In this document: one piece after another, positions 34,090 to 42,309 of the stretch | How positions within the stretch are numbered: position 1 is the stretch's first letter | Layout: the number at the start of each line of letters is the position of its first letter | Source of the DNA: JAGNLV01 sp964612145 | GTDB taxonomy: Bacteria > Zixibacteria > MSB-5A5 > GN15 > FEB-12 | Reading direction: 5' to 3' | Length of the DNA: 64,000 nt | Assembly: GCA_964612145.1 (NCBI GenBank) | Contig: CAZTBP010000010.1 | Coordinates: 62,001-126,000, forward strand | Translations under genes and position numbers: made by a program | The notes under the pieces: model-generated | What the model was told of the DNA's origin: nothing | The model's database searches: none | The model's input: only the letters and a program-made list of their open reading frames with translations

Positions 34090-34390
34090 ACTTCGTTTTG
34101 TTAATACGCTCAGAGCGAGTGTTTTACGGGGCGAACTGGGAGACGAAGAGGAACGAGCGGTCTCAGTGTGTCAGATAGGCCAGCGGCATCGACCCTGCGA
34201 TAATCAGGCGTTTTTCGGTATTTGCTAAGCGAATACCACCATTTTACTCCAGTTCAGCCATATTGACCATAGCATGTGAGTTGTCTCGTTTGTGTCCACA
34301 GATTGTCCCCACTCGGTAGTTTTCTCTCTGTTGACATATTTCCGGGGTATGACAGGCTGAAGCTATAAGAACAACTGAGTAACCAATCTT
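34090..34390. promoter_or_regulatory. Divergent intergenic region
   Basis: 300 bp between the glycosyltransferase operon (minus) and the Asn-rich surface protein (plus). A perfect TTGACA lies near 34333 but no matching -10 at the usual distance. Confidence 0.35.
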
Positions 34391-35068
34391 ATGGACAACA
34401 ACGAGCGACCGGAAGCCGGTAATTCCAAGACCGGAATGTGGGTCATCTTTTTCGCGGTGGTCATCATCGTTGCCGGAGGAGCCTATTACTTCCTTTCTCA
34501 GGACGAGGGTACGAATGCGAATAGTACGAACAATGCGAACGCTGTCGTGAATTCGGTTAGTAATGCCAACAAAGATACGAATACGGTAGTAAACGAGAAT
34601 ACAAACGAAGCTTCCAATGAGAACGCCAACTCTAAAACAAATACCAACGCAACTGTGGATACTTCGAATTGGAAAAGCTATAGCAATTCCTCGATTGGCT
34701 TCCAAATAAGCTACCCTTCTGATTGGGAAACCCTAGAACGCACGGACGGAAGCATCGCTTTCGGCCCACAAATCGGTGAATTTCCTGAAGTATCTATCAA
34801 GCACAATAGTTCAAATACAACCAGCATTACGTCGCTAAAGAATTCGTTGCAGGATATGAGTCTCAACAAAAAGTCTGAAGATGATATAACTGTAGACAAT
34901 CTACCCGTCTTCTTGATTCAAGGAACATCCACAACCACGCTATCGGACGGCTCTGAGTGGTACATTCAGCGTGCGATTGTCGATGATGGACAGAGCATTT
35001 ATGAAGTGAACGGGGACAATGCTGAAGATGTGTATAGTGAAATGCTCTATAGCTTCAAAGTCTTGTAA
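34391..35068 (+). CDS. Membrane-anchored surface protein with Asn-rich linker
   Basis: 225 residues. One N-terminal transmembrane helix (MWVIFFAVVIIVAGGAYYFL) anchors a linker of about 65 residues made almost only of Asn, Thr, Ala, Val and Ser, followed by a PsbP/'DUF1795'-like domain ('IGFQISYPSDWETLERTDGS', 'LPVFLIQGTSTTTLSDGSEW'). Such Asn-rich linkers with this domain are frequent in Patescibacteria, to my knowledge. The base composition is richer in A+T than its neighbours. Role unknown. Confidence 0.72.
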   Translation: MDNNERPEAGNSKTGMWVIFFAVVIIVAGGAYYFLSQDEGTNANSTNNANAVVNSVSNANKDTNTVVNENTNEASNENANSKTNTNATVDTSNWKSYSNSSIGFQISYPSDWETLERTDGSIAFGPQIGEFPEVSIKHNSSNTTSITSLKNSLQDMSLNKKSEDDITVDNLPVFLIQGTSTTTLSDGSEWYIQRAIVDDGQSIYEVNGDNAEDVYSEMLYSFKVL

Positions 35069-35125
35069 GAAACCAGAACATACAAACAAAACCGTTCATT
35101 TACAATTCAGTGATTGGAGGTTACG

Positions 35126-37375
35126 ATGTTAAAACGCATTGTAGTAATGGTTTTGGCGTTGCTTTATGGTGCATCTTTTGCCTATGGGACGCCAAACTGG
35201 AAGCTCCCCTGGACTGCCGGTGAATCCTGGCAGTGCCAGTGTAGCTATGGGTGTGGTTTGCATACCGATGCCAACAACGCCTATTACTCGGTAGATTTCG
35301 ACAAATCTGGAATCGCCGAAAACGGTCCCGACCAACCGGTACTTGCCGCGGCTGCAGGAACAGTGACCTTTGCTGGTCTCAATGGAGCATATGGATATTG
35401 TGTCAAGATCGACCACGGCGGTGGTTACGTCAGTATGTATGCACATCTTCGATACAATCCCACTGTATCTGGGTCGGTAACACAGGGACAGCAGATCGGG
35501 GTAATGGGCGGCACAGGCACAGATGGAGTGAAAACCTACAACGACCATATACACTTCATGGTGTATTACAATGGTCAGTGTAAGAGCTTCATCAACGAGT
35601 CGAAACCCGAACCTATGTCCGGCTATACGCAGTTTGCAGCAACTCAATGGTACACTTCTGACAACACTGGCCAAACCTTCCTTGCCACCCAAACCGGCTA
35701 TTCCATTACCCCCGGTGGTGCATACTCCCCTGGTCAGACCATTCAGTGCGAGGTGTACTGGCGGAACGACGGTACGGCGACCTGGTCAAACCAGTCCGGC
35801 CCGGAATATGTCGAGCTTGGCTCGTGCGATGCGAACGGTAATATCGTTCCGAGCTACCTCTACGCCTCAGGACTGGGATGGATCAGCGACTTGGTGCCCT
35901 GCACGTTCAGTGCGGCAACGGTCGCACCGGGGCAGACAGCCACCTTCTCGTTTCAAGGCAAGATTCCGCTGAGTGCTCAGCCCAGCCAGGTGTCTATCTA
36001 CTTCGGACCTGTGTACAATGGTCAGATCATGGACTATTGGGACGGGAACGGTTTTACGATTACTGTCGTCAACCCTTCCGCGCCTGATTTGTCTCCTGAC
36101 GCCATCATTATCGTCCGCCACAGCTCGACTCGCTACCAATGGCGCACCTGTCCGTCCAATGGATCATCAGCGTTCGGCTCTTGGCGAGAACTTATCTACG
36201 ACTTCGGCAACGACGGGTTCCAGTTTTTCACCGGGGATGTGAACGGCGATGGCTTCGAGGATGGACTGGAGGTGCAGCGAGTAAACAACACCACAATGCG
36301 CTGGCACGTCGCACTGAACGACGGCCAGGGGAGGCTGGTCTACGACGGTGCATGGCTCGGCGACTTCGGAAACTACAATTCCACATTTCTTGTGGGCGAC
36401 TTCACGGGAGACGGGAAGTGCGACATCGCACACGGTACGCCGGTTGACGGACAGCCGTGGATCGTCCGATGGCGGGTCGCAAAATCGACGGGATCGTCCT
36501 TTGCGAGCGGCGTCATCTGGCTAAATGACTTCGGCAATGAAGGATTTCGCTGGTTTGCTGGAGACTTCAACGGCGACGGGAAGTGTGATATCGCGCACAA
36601 TCACGATGAGAATGCAACAACCGTCCCGTGGCATGTCGCATTGTCAACCGGTACGAGCTTCCAGAGCGGTACCAGATGGAGAGATGATTTCGGCAATGCC
36701 GGACAAACGCACCTCGTCGGTGACTTCAACGGCGACGGAAAGTGTGACATCGCGCACTCTCATGCATACTCTTCGACCGTGATTGCATGGAAAGTGTCTC
36801 TGTCGACCGGTTCGGGATTCGGCGGATCGTCGCAATGGCATGGCGATTTCGGGGATTCCCACTCACACTGGTTCGCGGCAGACATGGACCATGACGGAGA
36901 CTGTGACTTGGTGCAGGCAACGCACTCCCTGAGCACTCCGACAACCGTGCGCTGGCGCGTGACGAAATCCAACCGGAGTTCGTTCGTCGGCAATGATGTC
37001 TGGAAAATGGACTTCGGCGACTCCGACGACCGGTTCTTACTCGCACGGGTTGCGCCGAGTTCGTTGTACAGTCCAAAGCTGGCAGAGCCGGAAGAACTCC
37101 TTGCTGTTCCCAGCAATTTCACCCTCCGCCAAAACTACCCAAACCCCTTCAATCCGCAAACCACAATCTCGTATTCTCTTCCTGAGGCGACGCACGTCCG
37201 GCTGGATGTGTACAACATCCTCGGTCAGCGCGTGGAAAGCTTGCTCGATGCGGACCAACCCGCCGGAGAATACCAGATCACCTGGGACGCCGGGCGCTTT
37301 GCCTCCGGTATGTACTTCTATCGCATTCAAACCACTGAGGCGGTGGAAACCAAAAAGATGCTACTTGTGAAATAA
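35126..37375 (+). CDS. Secreted M23 peptidase with FG-GAP repeats and C-terminal sorting domain
   Basis: 749 residues from the ATG at 35126 (GGAGG 5 nt upstream). Signal peptide MLKRIVVMVLALLYGASFAYG. Residues about 30-170 are an M23 metallopeptidase: zinc ligands in 'GLHTDANNAYYSVDF' and 'YNDHIHFMVY', with 'KIDHGGGYVSMYAHL'. An Ig-like domain follows, then four or five FG-GAP/VCBS-like repeats ('GDFNGDGKCDIAH' recurs). A C-terminal module 'NFTLRQNYPNPFNPQTTISY ... GMYFYRIQ' ending in KMLLVK directs secretion in FCB bacteria. It should cut peptidoglycan cross-links outside the cell. Confidence 0.87.
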   Translation: MLKRIVVMVLALLYGASFAYGTPNWKLPWTAGESWQCQCSYGCGLHTDANNAYYSVDFDKSGIAENGPDQPVLAAAAGTVTFAGLNGAYGYCVKIDHGGGYVSMYAHLRYNPTVSGSVTQGQQIGVMGGTGTDGVKTYNDHIHFMVYYNGQCKSFINESKPEPMSGYTQFAATQWYTSDNTGQTFLATQTGYSITPGGAYSPGQTIQCEVYWRNDGTATWSNQSGPEYVELGSCDANGNIVPSYLYASGLGWISDLVPCTFSAATVAPGQTATFSFQGKIPLSAQPSQVSIYFGPVYNGQIMDYWDGNGFTITVVNPSAPDLSPDAIIIVRHSSTRYQWRTCPSNGSSAFGSWRELIYDFGNDGFQFFTGDVNGDGFEDGLEVQRVNNTTMRWHVALNDGQGRLVYDGAWLGDFGNYNSTFLVGDFTGDGKCDIAHGTPVDGQPWIVRWRVAKSTGSSFASGVIWLNDFGNEGFRWFAGDFNGDGKCDIAHNHDENATTVPWHVALSTGTSFQSGTRWRDDFGNAGQTHLVGDFNGDGKCDIAHSHAYSSTVIAWKVSLSTGSGFGGSSQWHGDFGDSHSHWFAADMDHDGDCDLVQATHSLSTPTTVRWRVTKSNRSSFVGNDVWKMDFGDSDDRFLLARVAPSSLYSPKLAEPEELLAVPSNFTLRQNYPNPFNPQTTISYSLPEATHVRLDVYNILGQRVESLLDADQPAGEYQITWDAGRFASGMYFYRIQTTEAVETKKMLLVK

Positions 37376-37396
37376 CTGTACCTACCCATCATCAAC

Positions 37397-37430
37397 AACC
37401 CCGTTCTCTCAAGGACGGGGTTGGTTTATT
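37397..37430 (+). terminator. Rho-independent terminator of the M23 gene
   Basis: AACCCCGT/ACGGGGTT, an 8-bp perfect stem with a 10-nt loop, followed by GGTTTATT, 21 bp past the stop codon. Confidence 0.7.
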
Positions 37431-37447
37431 GCCCGGCCACTTCCACT

Positions 37448-38725
37448 CTACAGCAGATACTGAACTGCATACATTCCCCCGGTGCCGTCTGCAATGAGTA
37501 TAAATCCATAAATTGACAACACGTCGAGCGCTTCACCAGGGGTGTCGAACCGATCCGCCAGCGTGGGACTAGCCGGATTAAGCGTATTGATCGCACACAC
37601 GCCTTCTTCTGAGGCGGCTACGATCGCAAGATAGGACCATTCATCGACAGCATGACACTCGGCGGAAATGGCGAAGTTGCTCTGTTGAATGGGATTGGTC
37701 GAATCGGAGACATTGAATACGTATAAGCCGTTTGCTCTCGTCACCGCGTAACACTTATCCGCGGAGGCACGAAGTATGCCATTGATCGTGCTGGACAGCG
37801 AAGTGGCACGGCCAATTTCCCTCATGGGAGTAGATCCGAGGTCCAAGGCGACGAGAGATCCGCTGGTTCCCACGTATCTGATTGACCCGCCGACACCGGG
37901 TCCGGTTTTGCCCACGCACGACGCAAACATGAGTATCCAGTCGGTCCAAGAGTTGACGTGCGGAAGGTCCAAGTAGTTGAACCGCTTGAAGCCGCCGTTG
38001 CCGTCGGCAATCAGTGGGGGTGAGAGATCGACCGGCTGCAATAGTGCAGGCAGCGTATCAACTCGAGCAATCGACGAGGGATCGCTGATATTGAGTACAA
38101 TGGCTTCATTTTCAGTTAGAACCAGGGCATACGGCGGGTAGACCCAGATTTTGCGAGCGGTGCTGAGACCGTCCGTATATAACCCCAGAAACTTGGGACG
38201 GTACGGTCGAGGATAACCGAAATTAACGATTTGGAGGCCGAAAGAACCGACGAGATAAACCGTATCCAACCCCCCACTACCCGCCCATACACTTCGGACT
38301 TCTCCCTCTACCGGATAATGACTCTCCACACGGAAACCGGTCGCCTGAGGCATTGTGGTAAACGACCAGACCGGACTTTCAGTCCGTCCGCTACGACCGT
38401 CAATGGCGACCACTTTCCAGTAGTAGGTCGTATTCAACTGCAAGTTGAGCTTACCCGAGCCTGGGTTCGGGTCTGAACTCGTTCCCGCCTCTGGGGGATC
38501 GGTGCTCGTACCTAAATGGTACGTGTAGGTGAGCTTGTCGCCGTCCGGGTCGGTGCATTCCCACGTCAGGCTGCCGTCCGTACGGATACGCACCATTCCG
38601 TCGGAGGGCCACGGTGCGGAAGGCGTGCCCGGAGGCTTGTTGGTTTCGCCGTTCGTGCCCTTGTCATCTCCGCACGAGACGAGCAGCAGTAGCGGCAGGG
38701 TTATAATCCATAACAGCTTTTTCAC
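37448..38725 (-). CDS. Lipoprotein with Fn3-like domain and LVIVD-type propeller
   Basis: 425 residues. Lipoprotein signal: MKKLLWIITLPLLLLVSCGD. An Fn3-like domain (about 30-125, 'PPGTPSAPWPSDGMVRIRTD', 'LNTTYYWKVVAIDGRSG') precedes a C-terminal region of repeating short beta units ('GLQIVNFGYPRPYRPKFLGL', 'EAIVLNISDPSSIARVDTLP', 'GLYVFNVSDSTNPIQQSNFA') typical of LVIVD beta-propellers. Probably outer-membrane anchored. Its start overlaps the preceding gene's stop by 4 nt (ATGA). Confidence 0.8.
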   Translation of the reverse strand: MKKLLWIITLPLLLLVSCGDDKGTNGETNKPPGTPSAPWPSDGMVRIRTDGSLTWECTDPDGDKLTYTYHLGTSTDPPEAGTSSDPNPGSGKLNLQLNTTYYWKVVAIDGRSGRTESPVWSFTTMPQATGFRVESHYPVEGEVRSVWAGSGGLDTVYLVGSFGLQIVNFGYPRPYRPKFLGLYTDGLSTARKIWVYPPYALVLTENEAIVLNISDPSSIARVDTLPALLQPVDLSPPLIADGNGGFKRFNYLDLPHVNSWTDWILMFASCVGKTGPGVGGSIRYVGTSGSLVALDLGSTPMREIGRATSLSSTINGILRASADKCYAVTRANGLYVFNVSDSTNPIQQSNFAISAECHAVDEWSYLAIVAASEEGVCAINTLNPASPTLADRFDTPGEALDVLSIYGFILIADGTGGMYAVQYLL

Positions 38726-39303
38726 TCATTCTCTCCTTTCTTCGTGAAATTGGCTTTGGTGTTGCCGGGGTCAGTGTGACCGGAATCAGCATCTTCTGCG
38801 TTTGGCACAATGGTTTCCCTGATAAGTCGGGCGTTTTTCTCAATGCTGAGGTAGACCAGAATTACGTCGCCGTAAGCGAAAAGGAAGAGAACCAGTACGC
38901 CGCCGATGGCCACAAGCATTATCGCAACAGCCAGCCCTAGCATAAGACTGTAATCACCGACTTGAAAAAGCACGATAAGCGCGGCCAGTCCAAAGAGGAT
39001 GGCGACAACAACTCCGGCGATACGATACGCTGCGGCAATGACGCGGAGCGACACAAAATCCCTGGGCTGGGGGGCCGATGCCCACTGCAAGGTCTTATGG
39101 GCGAAAAGCGCGGTTGACTCGTGAAGCTTCGACTGATTCTTCGGTCGTCCGGGGGACTCTGCATGGGGCACCGAAACGGGATCCTCCCCGTCTGCTGGCA
39201 CAATGACCGCAGCACCACAGTTTTTGCATTCGGCTGTTTCGCCCGACTGCAGATACCTTACCGTCATGGGAGAACCGCATTCCGGGCAATCAAATGTGCT
39301 CAT
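38722..39303 (-). CDS. Zinc-ribbon membrane protein
   Basis: 193 residues. An N-terminal zinc ribbon (MSTFDCPECGSPMTVRYLQS ... 'ECKNCGAAVIVP') and two transmembrane helices ('IAGVVVAILFGLAALIVLF' and 'MLGLAVAIMLVAIGGVLVLF'), then a charged cytoplasmic tail. Function unknown. The ATGA overlap couples it to the lipoprotein downstream. Confidence 0.72.
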   Translation of the reverse strand: MSTFDCPECGSPMTVRYLQSGETAECKNCGAAVIVPADGEDPVSVPHAESPGRPKNQSKLHESTALFAHKTLQWASAPQPRDFVSLRVIAAAYRIAGVVVAILFGLAALIVLFQVGDYSLMLGLAVAIMLVAIGGVLVLFLFAYGDVILVYLSIEKNARLIRETIVPNAEDADSGHTDPGNTKANFTKKGENE

Positions 39304-39328
39304 ACAGCATACCCTTTCCAGTTTTCAC

Positions 39329-39967
39329 TCACTCTCTCCTTTCGTCTTGAAGTATTGATATTCGCTTCATGGTTTTTGCGTAATTGGAGCGGACGTCAGA
39401 TAAACCTTCGCGGCCGTAGAGGTCCATTGTTGTTGCTTGGCTGGCGTGTCCGAGTATGGAGGACAGGGATTCTATAGAGCCTCCCGCGTCCTTCCAGAGC
39501 CGTGCGAACGTGTGCCGGAATAGATGGCAGTTGAGCTTGGTCTTGTTCGGGTCGGGATGTTGAACCCCGGAGTCGATGCCTGCCTTCTCCGTGATGCGGC
39601 TCAGTTGACGTGTTGACAGTCTACCGCCCCTCCGGCTGACGAACACCGGGCCTTCGGATTTGCCGTCTTTGAGCAGGTCAAGCAACGAAACGAGCCGGGC
39701 AGTTAAGGGCACCAGCCTGGTCTTGCCGCCCTTGCCGTTTCTGATGACGGCCAAGTGTTCGTGTAGGCGGATGTCCTGGATATCAAGATTGACGACCTCC
39801 GACCGTCTGAGGCCCGTTTCCGCCATAAGCGCGAGCATGGTCCTGTCTCTGAGCGACGTGGTCGCGGATATGACTTTGAGCAACTCAGCACGTGTGAGGT
39901 GGTACTCGGCGCGTGAGCGACGGCCATTGCCGTTGTTCCCGTTTGATGCTGTCTTGTTCTGGTACAT
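39329..39967 (-). CDS. Tyrosine recombinase, catalytic domain only
   Basis: 212 residues. The N-terminal core-binding domain is absent, but the catalytic residues are complete: Arg in 'AETGLRRSEVVNLD', Lys in 'RNGKGGKTRLVPL', HxxR in 'HLFRHTFARLW', His in 'LGHASQ' and Tyr in 'TMDLYGREG'. Either a natural short-form recombinase or a 5'-truncated integrase. It lies back to back with the serine recombinase module, marking a boundary between two mobile segments. Confidence 0.78.
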   Translation of the reverse strand: MYQNKTASNGNNGNGRRSRAEYHLTRAELLKVISATTSLRDRTMLALMAETGLRRSEVVNLDIQDIRLHEHLAVIRNGKGGKTRLVPLTARLVSLLDLLKDGKSEGPVFVSRRGGRLSTRQLSRITEKAGIDSGVQHPDPNKTKLNCHLFRHTFARLWKDAGGSIESLSSILGHASQATTMDLYGREGLSDVRSNYAKTMKRISILQDERRE

Positions 39968-40350
39968 GGTGTCAGACGGGCAAAGTCACTTTGTTAGAGA
40001 AAGCTGACATTGAATCGACCCCGATTGCCGACTAACTCGTTCGGCTGATTTCTGCTTTGTTCAGTGAAGAATCGAGACCGATATTTGAGTGTTGGCGCAG
40101 AAACCACCGGGGAGCGGAGGATAGATAGGGTGGTCAGTTACAGAAAGTGGCCGTGGCCTTTTTGGGCCGTAATTATTGGTGATTCAAGGAGTTGGACTTG
40201 ACGGAATACGTCACTTTCCTCTAAGATTAAGACATTGGGGGCCGGATGTCAATAAATAAATACGGGATCGGTGGGGCCACGATGTATATCTCGATTTTGA
40301 CCGCCATTGGTCATTGTGACCCCTGATTGGTTGCAGGCATACTGGGTAGC
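39968..40350. promoter_or_regulatory. Intergenic region between two recombinase modules
   Basis: 380 bp without a gene. A possible plus-strand promoter (TTGACG 40198-40203, 18-nt spacer, TAAGAT 40222-40227) could drive the small ORF and serine recombinase. Recombination sites of the serine recombinase may lie here but cannot be recognised by eye. Confidence 0.35.
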
Positions 40351-40548
40351 ATGCCTCTCCTGCAATGTCACATCGAAGAATTGAAACGAATCCACCGCGC
40401 CGAGACCGGCGAAACATTGTCTGATGCTGAGGCATGGGTGATGGCTCACCGTATGGTGGCGCTACTGCGAATTCTTTCCGGCCACGGTCAGGAATACGGC
40501 GGATCGGATCGCAGGTCAACGACAACAATGAATCTTGGCATGGATTGA
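40351..40548 (+). CDS. Small conserved protein preceding the serine recombinase
   Basis: 65 residues beginning MPLLQCHIEELKRIHRAETG with 'LSDAEAWVMAHRMVALLRIL'. Short helical proteins with this pattern often lie just upstream of large serine recombinases, which supports a real gene. Function unknown; it could be a recombination-directing partner. No strong ribosome site. Confidence 0.5.
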   Translation: MPLLQCHIEELKRIHRAETGETLSDAEAWVMAHRMVALLRILSGHGQEYGGSDRRSTTTMNLGMD

Positions 40549-40587
40549 CTGCGCACTCCATCCCTTCACCAGTAATTGTAATCGACT

Positions 40588-42225
40588 ATGTCACGCCTTG
40601 CCATCTACGCAAGAAAATCAAGTGAATCGGAGGATCGCCAAGTCCTCTCTATAGATTCACAAGTGACGGAACTCAAAGATTTCGCAAGACGGGAGCGGCT
40701 CGACCATGCGACGGTGTTCACTGAATCCAAGTCCGCCAAAGCCCTTGGTCGTCCTGCGTTCAACGACCTCCTGATACGAATCAACAAAGGGGAGTTTGAC
40801 ACGATCTTATGTTGGAAACTCGACCGGCTCGCCAGAAATCCAGTAGACGGAGGAGCCATGATTTGGGCAGTGGAGGAAGGAAAGTTGAAGCATATCTATA
40901 CACCCCAACGTCGATTTGACAACAGCGGCAATGACAAGTTCTGGATGCAGCTCGAATTCGGCATGGCTAAAAAGTACGTGGACGACCTGTCGGATAATGT
41001 AAAGCGTGGATTAAAGGCGAAGCTCGCGCAAGGCTGGATACCGTGTGTTCCGCCCTTAGGCTACCTGAACGACAGCGTCACGAGGCAAATTATAAAGGAC
41101 CCGGAGCGATTTTATTTGGTACGTAGGATGTGGGATTTACTCTTAAGCGGCAATTATACACCTAACGCGATTGTACGGATTGCATCGGACCAATGGGGTT
41201 TGACTACACGCTCGTTCAAGCGCAAAGGAGGTGGACTCCTTGGCTATTCTTCAATTTACAGAGTTTTCACTAATCCCTTTTATTACGGGAAGATTCATTA
41301 TGGTGGCGAACTTTACGACGGCGCCCACCCTGCCATGATTACATTCGTGGAATTCGAGCATGCCCAATCGATTCTTGGTAGACGAAGTCAGCCCCGGCCC
41401 AAGAATAGATACTTTGCATATACCGGCCTGATTCGGTGCGGTGAGTGTGGCGCGGCTGTAACCGCCGAGAACAAAGTAAATCGACAGGGGCACCGATATG
41501 TGTACTATCATTGCACCAAGCGAAAGCGTAATGTAAAGTGTAACCAGCCCGTCGTAGAGGTAAAGTCTCTTGAAGCCCAGATCGTTTCTTTTCTCAATAC
41601 TCTGACAATTCCACGCATTTACCTCGACTGGACCCTTGACGTCCTCAAAGACCTCGAAAATGACGATGAAAAAACACGAACTACTAAAATCAAGAGCCTT
41701 GAGGCAAGGCTAAAGGCGATTTCGTTTCAGAAAGACGAATTATTGAATATGAAACTTCGCGGCCTCGTGTCAGATGATGAATTCACCGGCAAGCGGGACG
41801 AACTTTCGCGAGAGCAGACGCGATTACAGGCGGAAAGTCGGCGGGACGTCGGATCGGCGACAACCATTACTGCTAATATGTTCAACTTTGCCCATTCGGC
41901 CGTTTCAAAGTTCACTAATGGCGCGCCTGAGACCAGGCGAACGATTTTGAATCAAGTCGGTTCGAACCTCATCCTCAAGGATAGAATCCTGTGTATTCAA
42001 GCACATAAACCGTTCGACGTAATCCGAAAGGCCAATGCGGCCGTTTGTACAGAATACTCCCGGTTCGAACCTCTGAAAGACCGCATGAAATCGGAGGGAA
42101 GTGAATGTGTCAGGGCTGAGTTTGCACTGTGGTACAGCGCAGTGAAGGACGTTCGAACCCTATGCGAGAAATATCAGTATAAGCTGGGGTCTTTTGCTTC
42201 AACTTATAGTGGAAATTCTACATGA
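40588..42225 (+). CDS. Large serine recombinase
   Basis: 545 residues. Resolvase catalytic domain: 'LAIYARKSSESEDRQVLSID' with the nucleophile Ser (KSS) and 'CWKLDRLARNPVDGG'. Recombinase domain ('AKLAQGWIPCVPPLGYLND', 'YRVFTNPFYYGKIHYGG'), a zinc ribbon ('GLIRCGECGAAVTAE', with 'YHCTKRKRNVKCNQP') and a C-terminal coiled coil ('KTRTTKIKSLEARLKAISF'). Such enzymes integrate or excise phages and ICE-like elements without host factors. Its stop overlaps a 28-codon frame (ATGA). Confidence 0.9.
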   Translation: MSRLAIYARKSSESEDRQVLSIDSQVTELKDFARRERLDHATVFTESKSAKALGRPAFNDLLIRINKGEFDTILCWKLDRLARNPVDGGAMIWAVEEGKLKHIYTPQRRFDNSGNDKFWMQLEFGMAKKYVDDLSDNVKRGLKAKLAQGWIPCVPPLGYLNDSVTRQIIKDPERFYLVRRMWDLLLSGNYTPNAIVRIASDQWGLTTRSFKRKGGGLLGYSSIYRVFTNPFYYGKIHYGGELYDGAHPAMITFVEFEHAQSILGRRSQPRPKNRYFAYTGLIRCGECGAAVTAENKVNRQGHRYVYYHCTKRKRNVKCNQPVVEVKSLEAQIVSFLNTLTIPRIYLDWTLDVLKDLENDDEKTRTTKIKSLEARLKAISFQKDELLNMKLRGLVSDDEFTGKRDELSREQTRLQAESRRDVGSATTITANMFNFAHSAVSKFTNGAPETRRTILNQVGSNLILKDRILCIQAHKPFDVIRKANAAVCTEYSRFEPLKDRMKSEGSECVRAEFALWYSAVKDVRTLCEKYQYKLGSFASTYSGNST

Positions 42226-42308
42226 AATCGGTTAAAAAGAAAAGTGAACCAGCTTACTCCATGTACACTTCTGCCGGTCGCTATGAACTCCCAGGACAGC
42301 ATAATTAG
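42222..42308 (+). CDS. 28-aa coupled mini-ORF after the serine recombinase
   Basis: ATG overlaps the recombinase stop (ATGA). Reads MKSVKKKSEPAYSMYTSAGR then YELPGQHN and stops 1 bp before the convergent ATPase gene ends. May be a genuine micro-protein or the leftover start of a lost second gene. Confidence 0.3.
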   Translation: MKSVKKKSEPAYSMYTSAGRYELPGQHN

Positions 42309-42309
42309 G

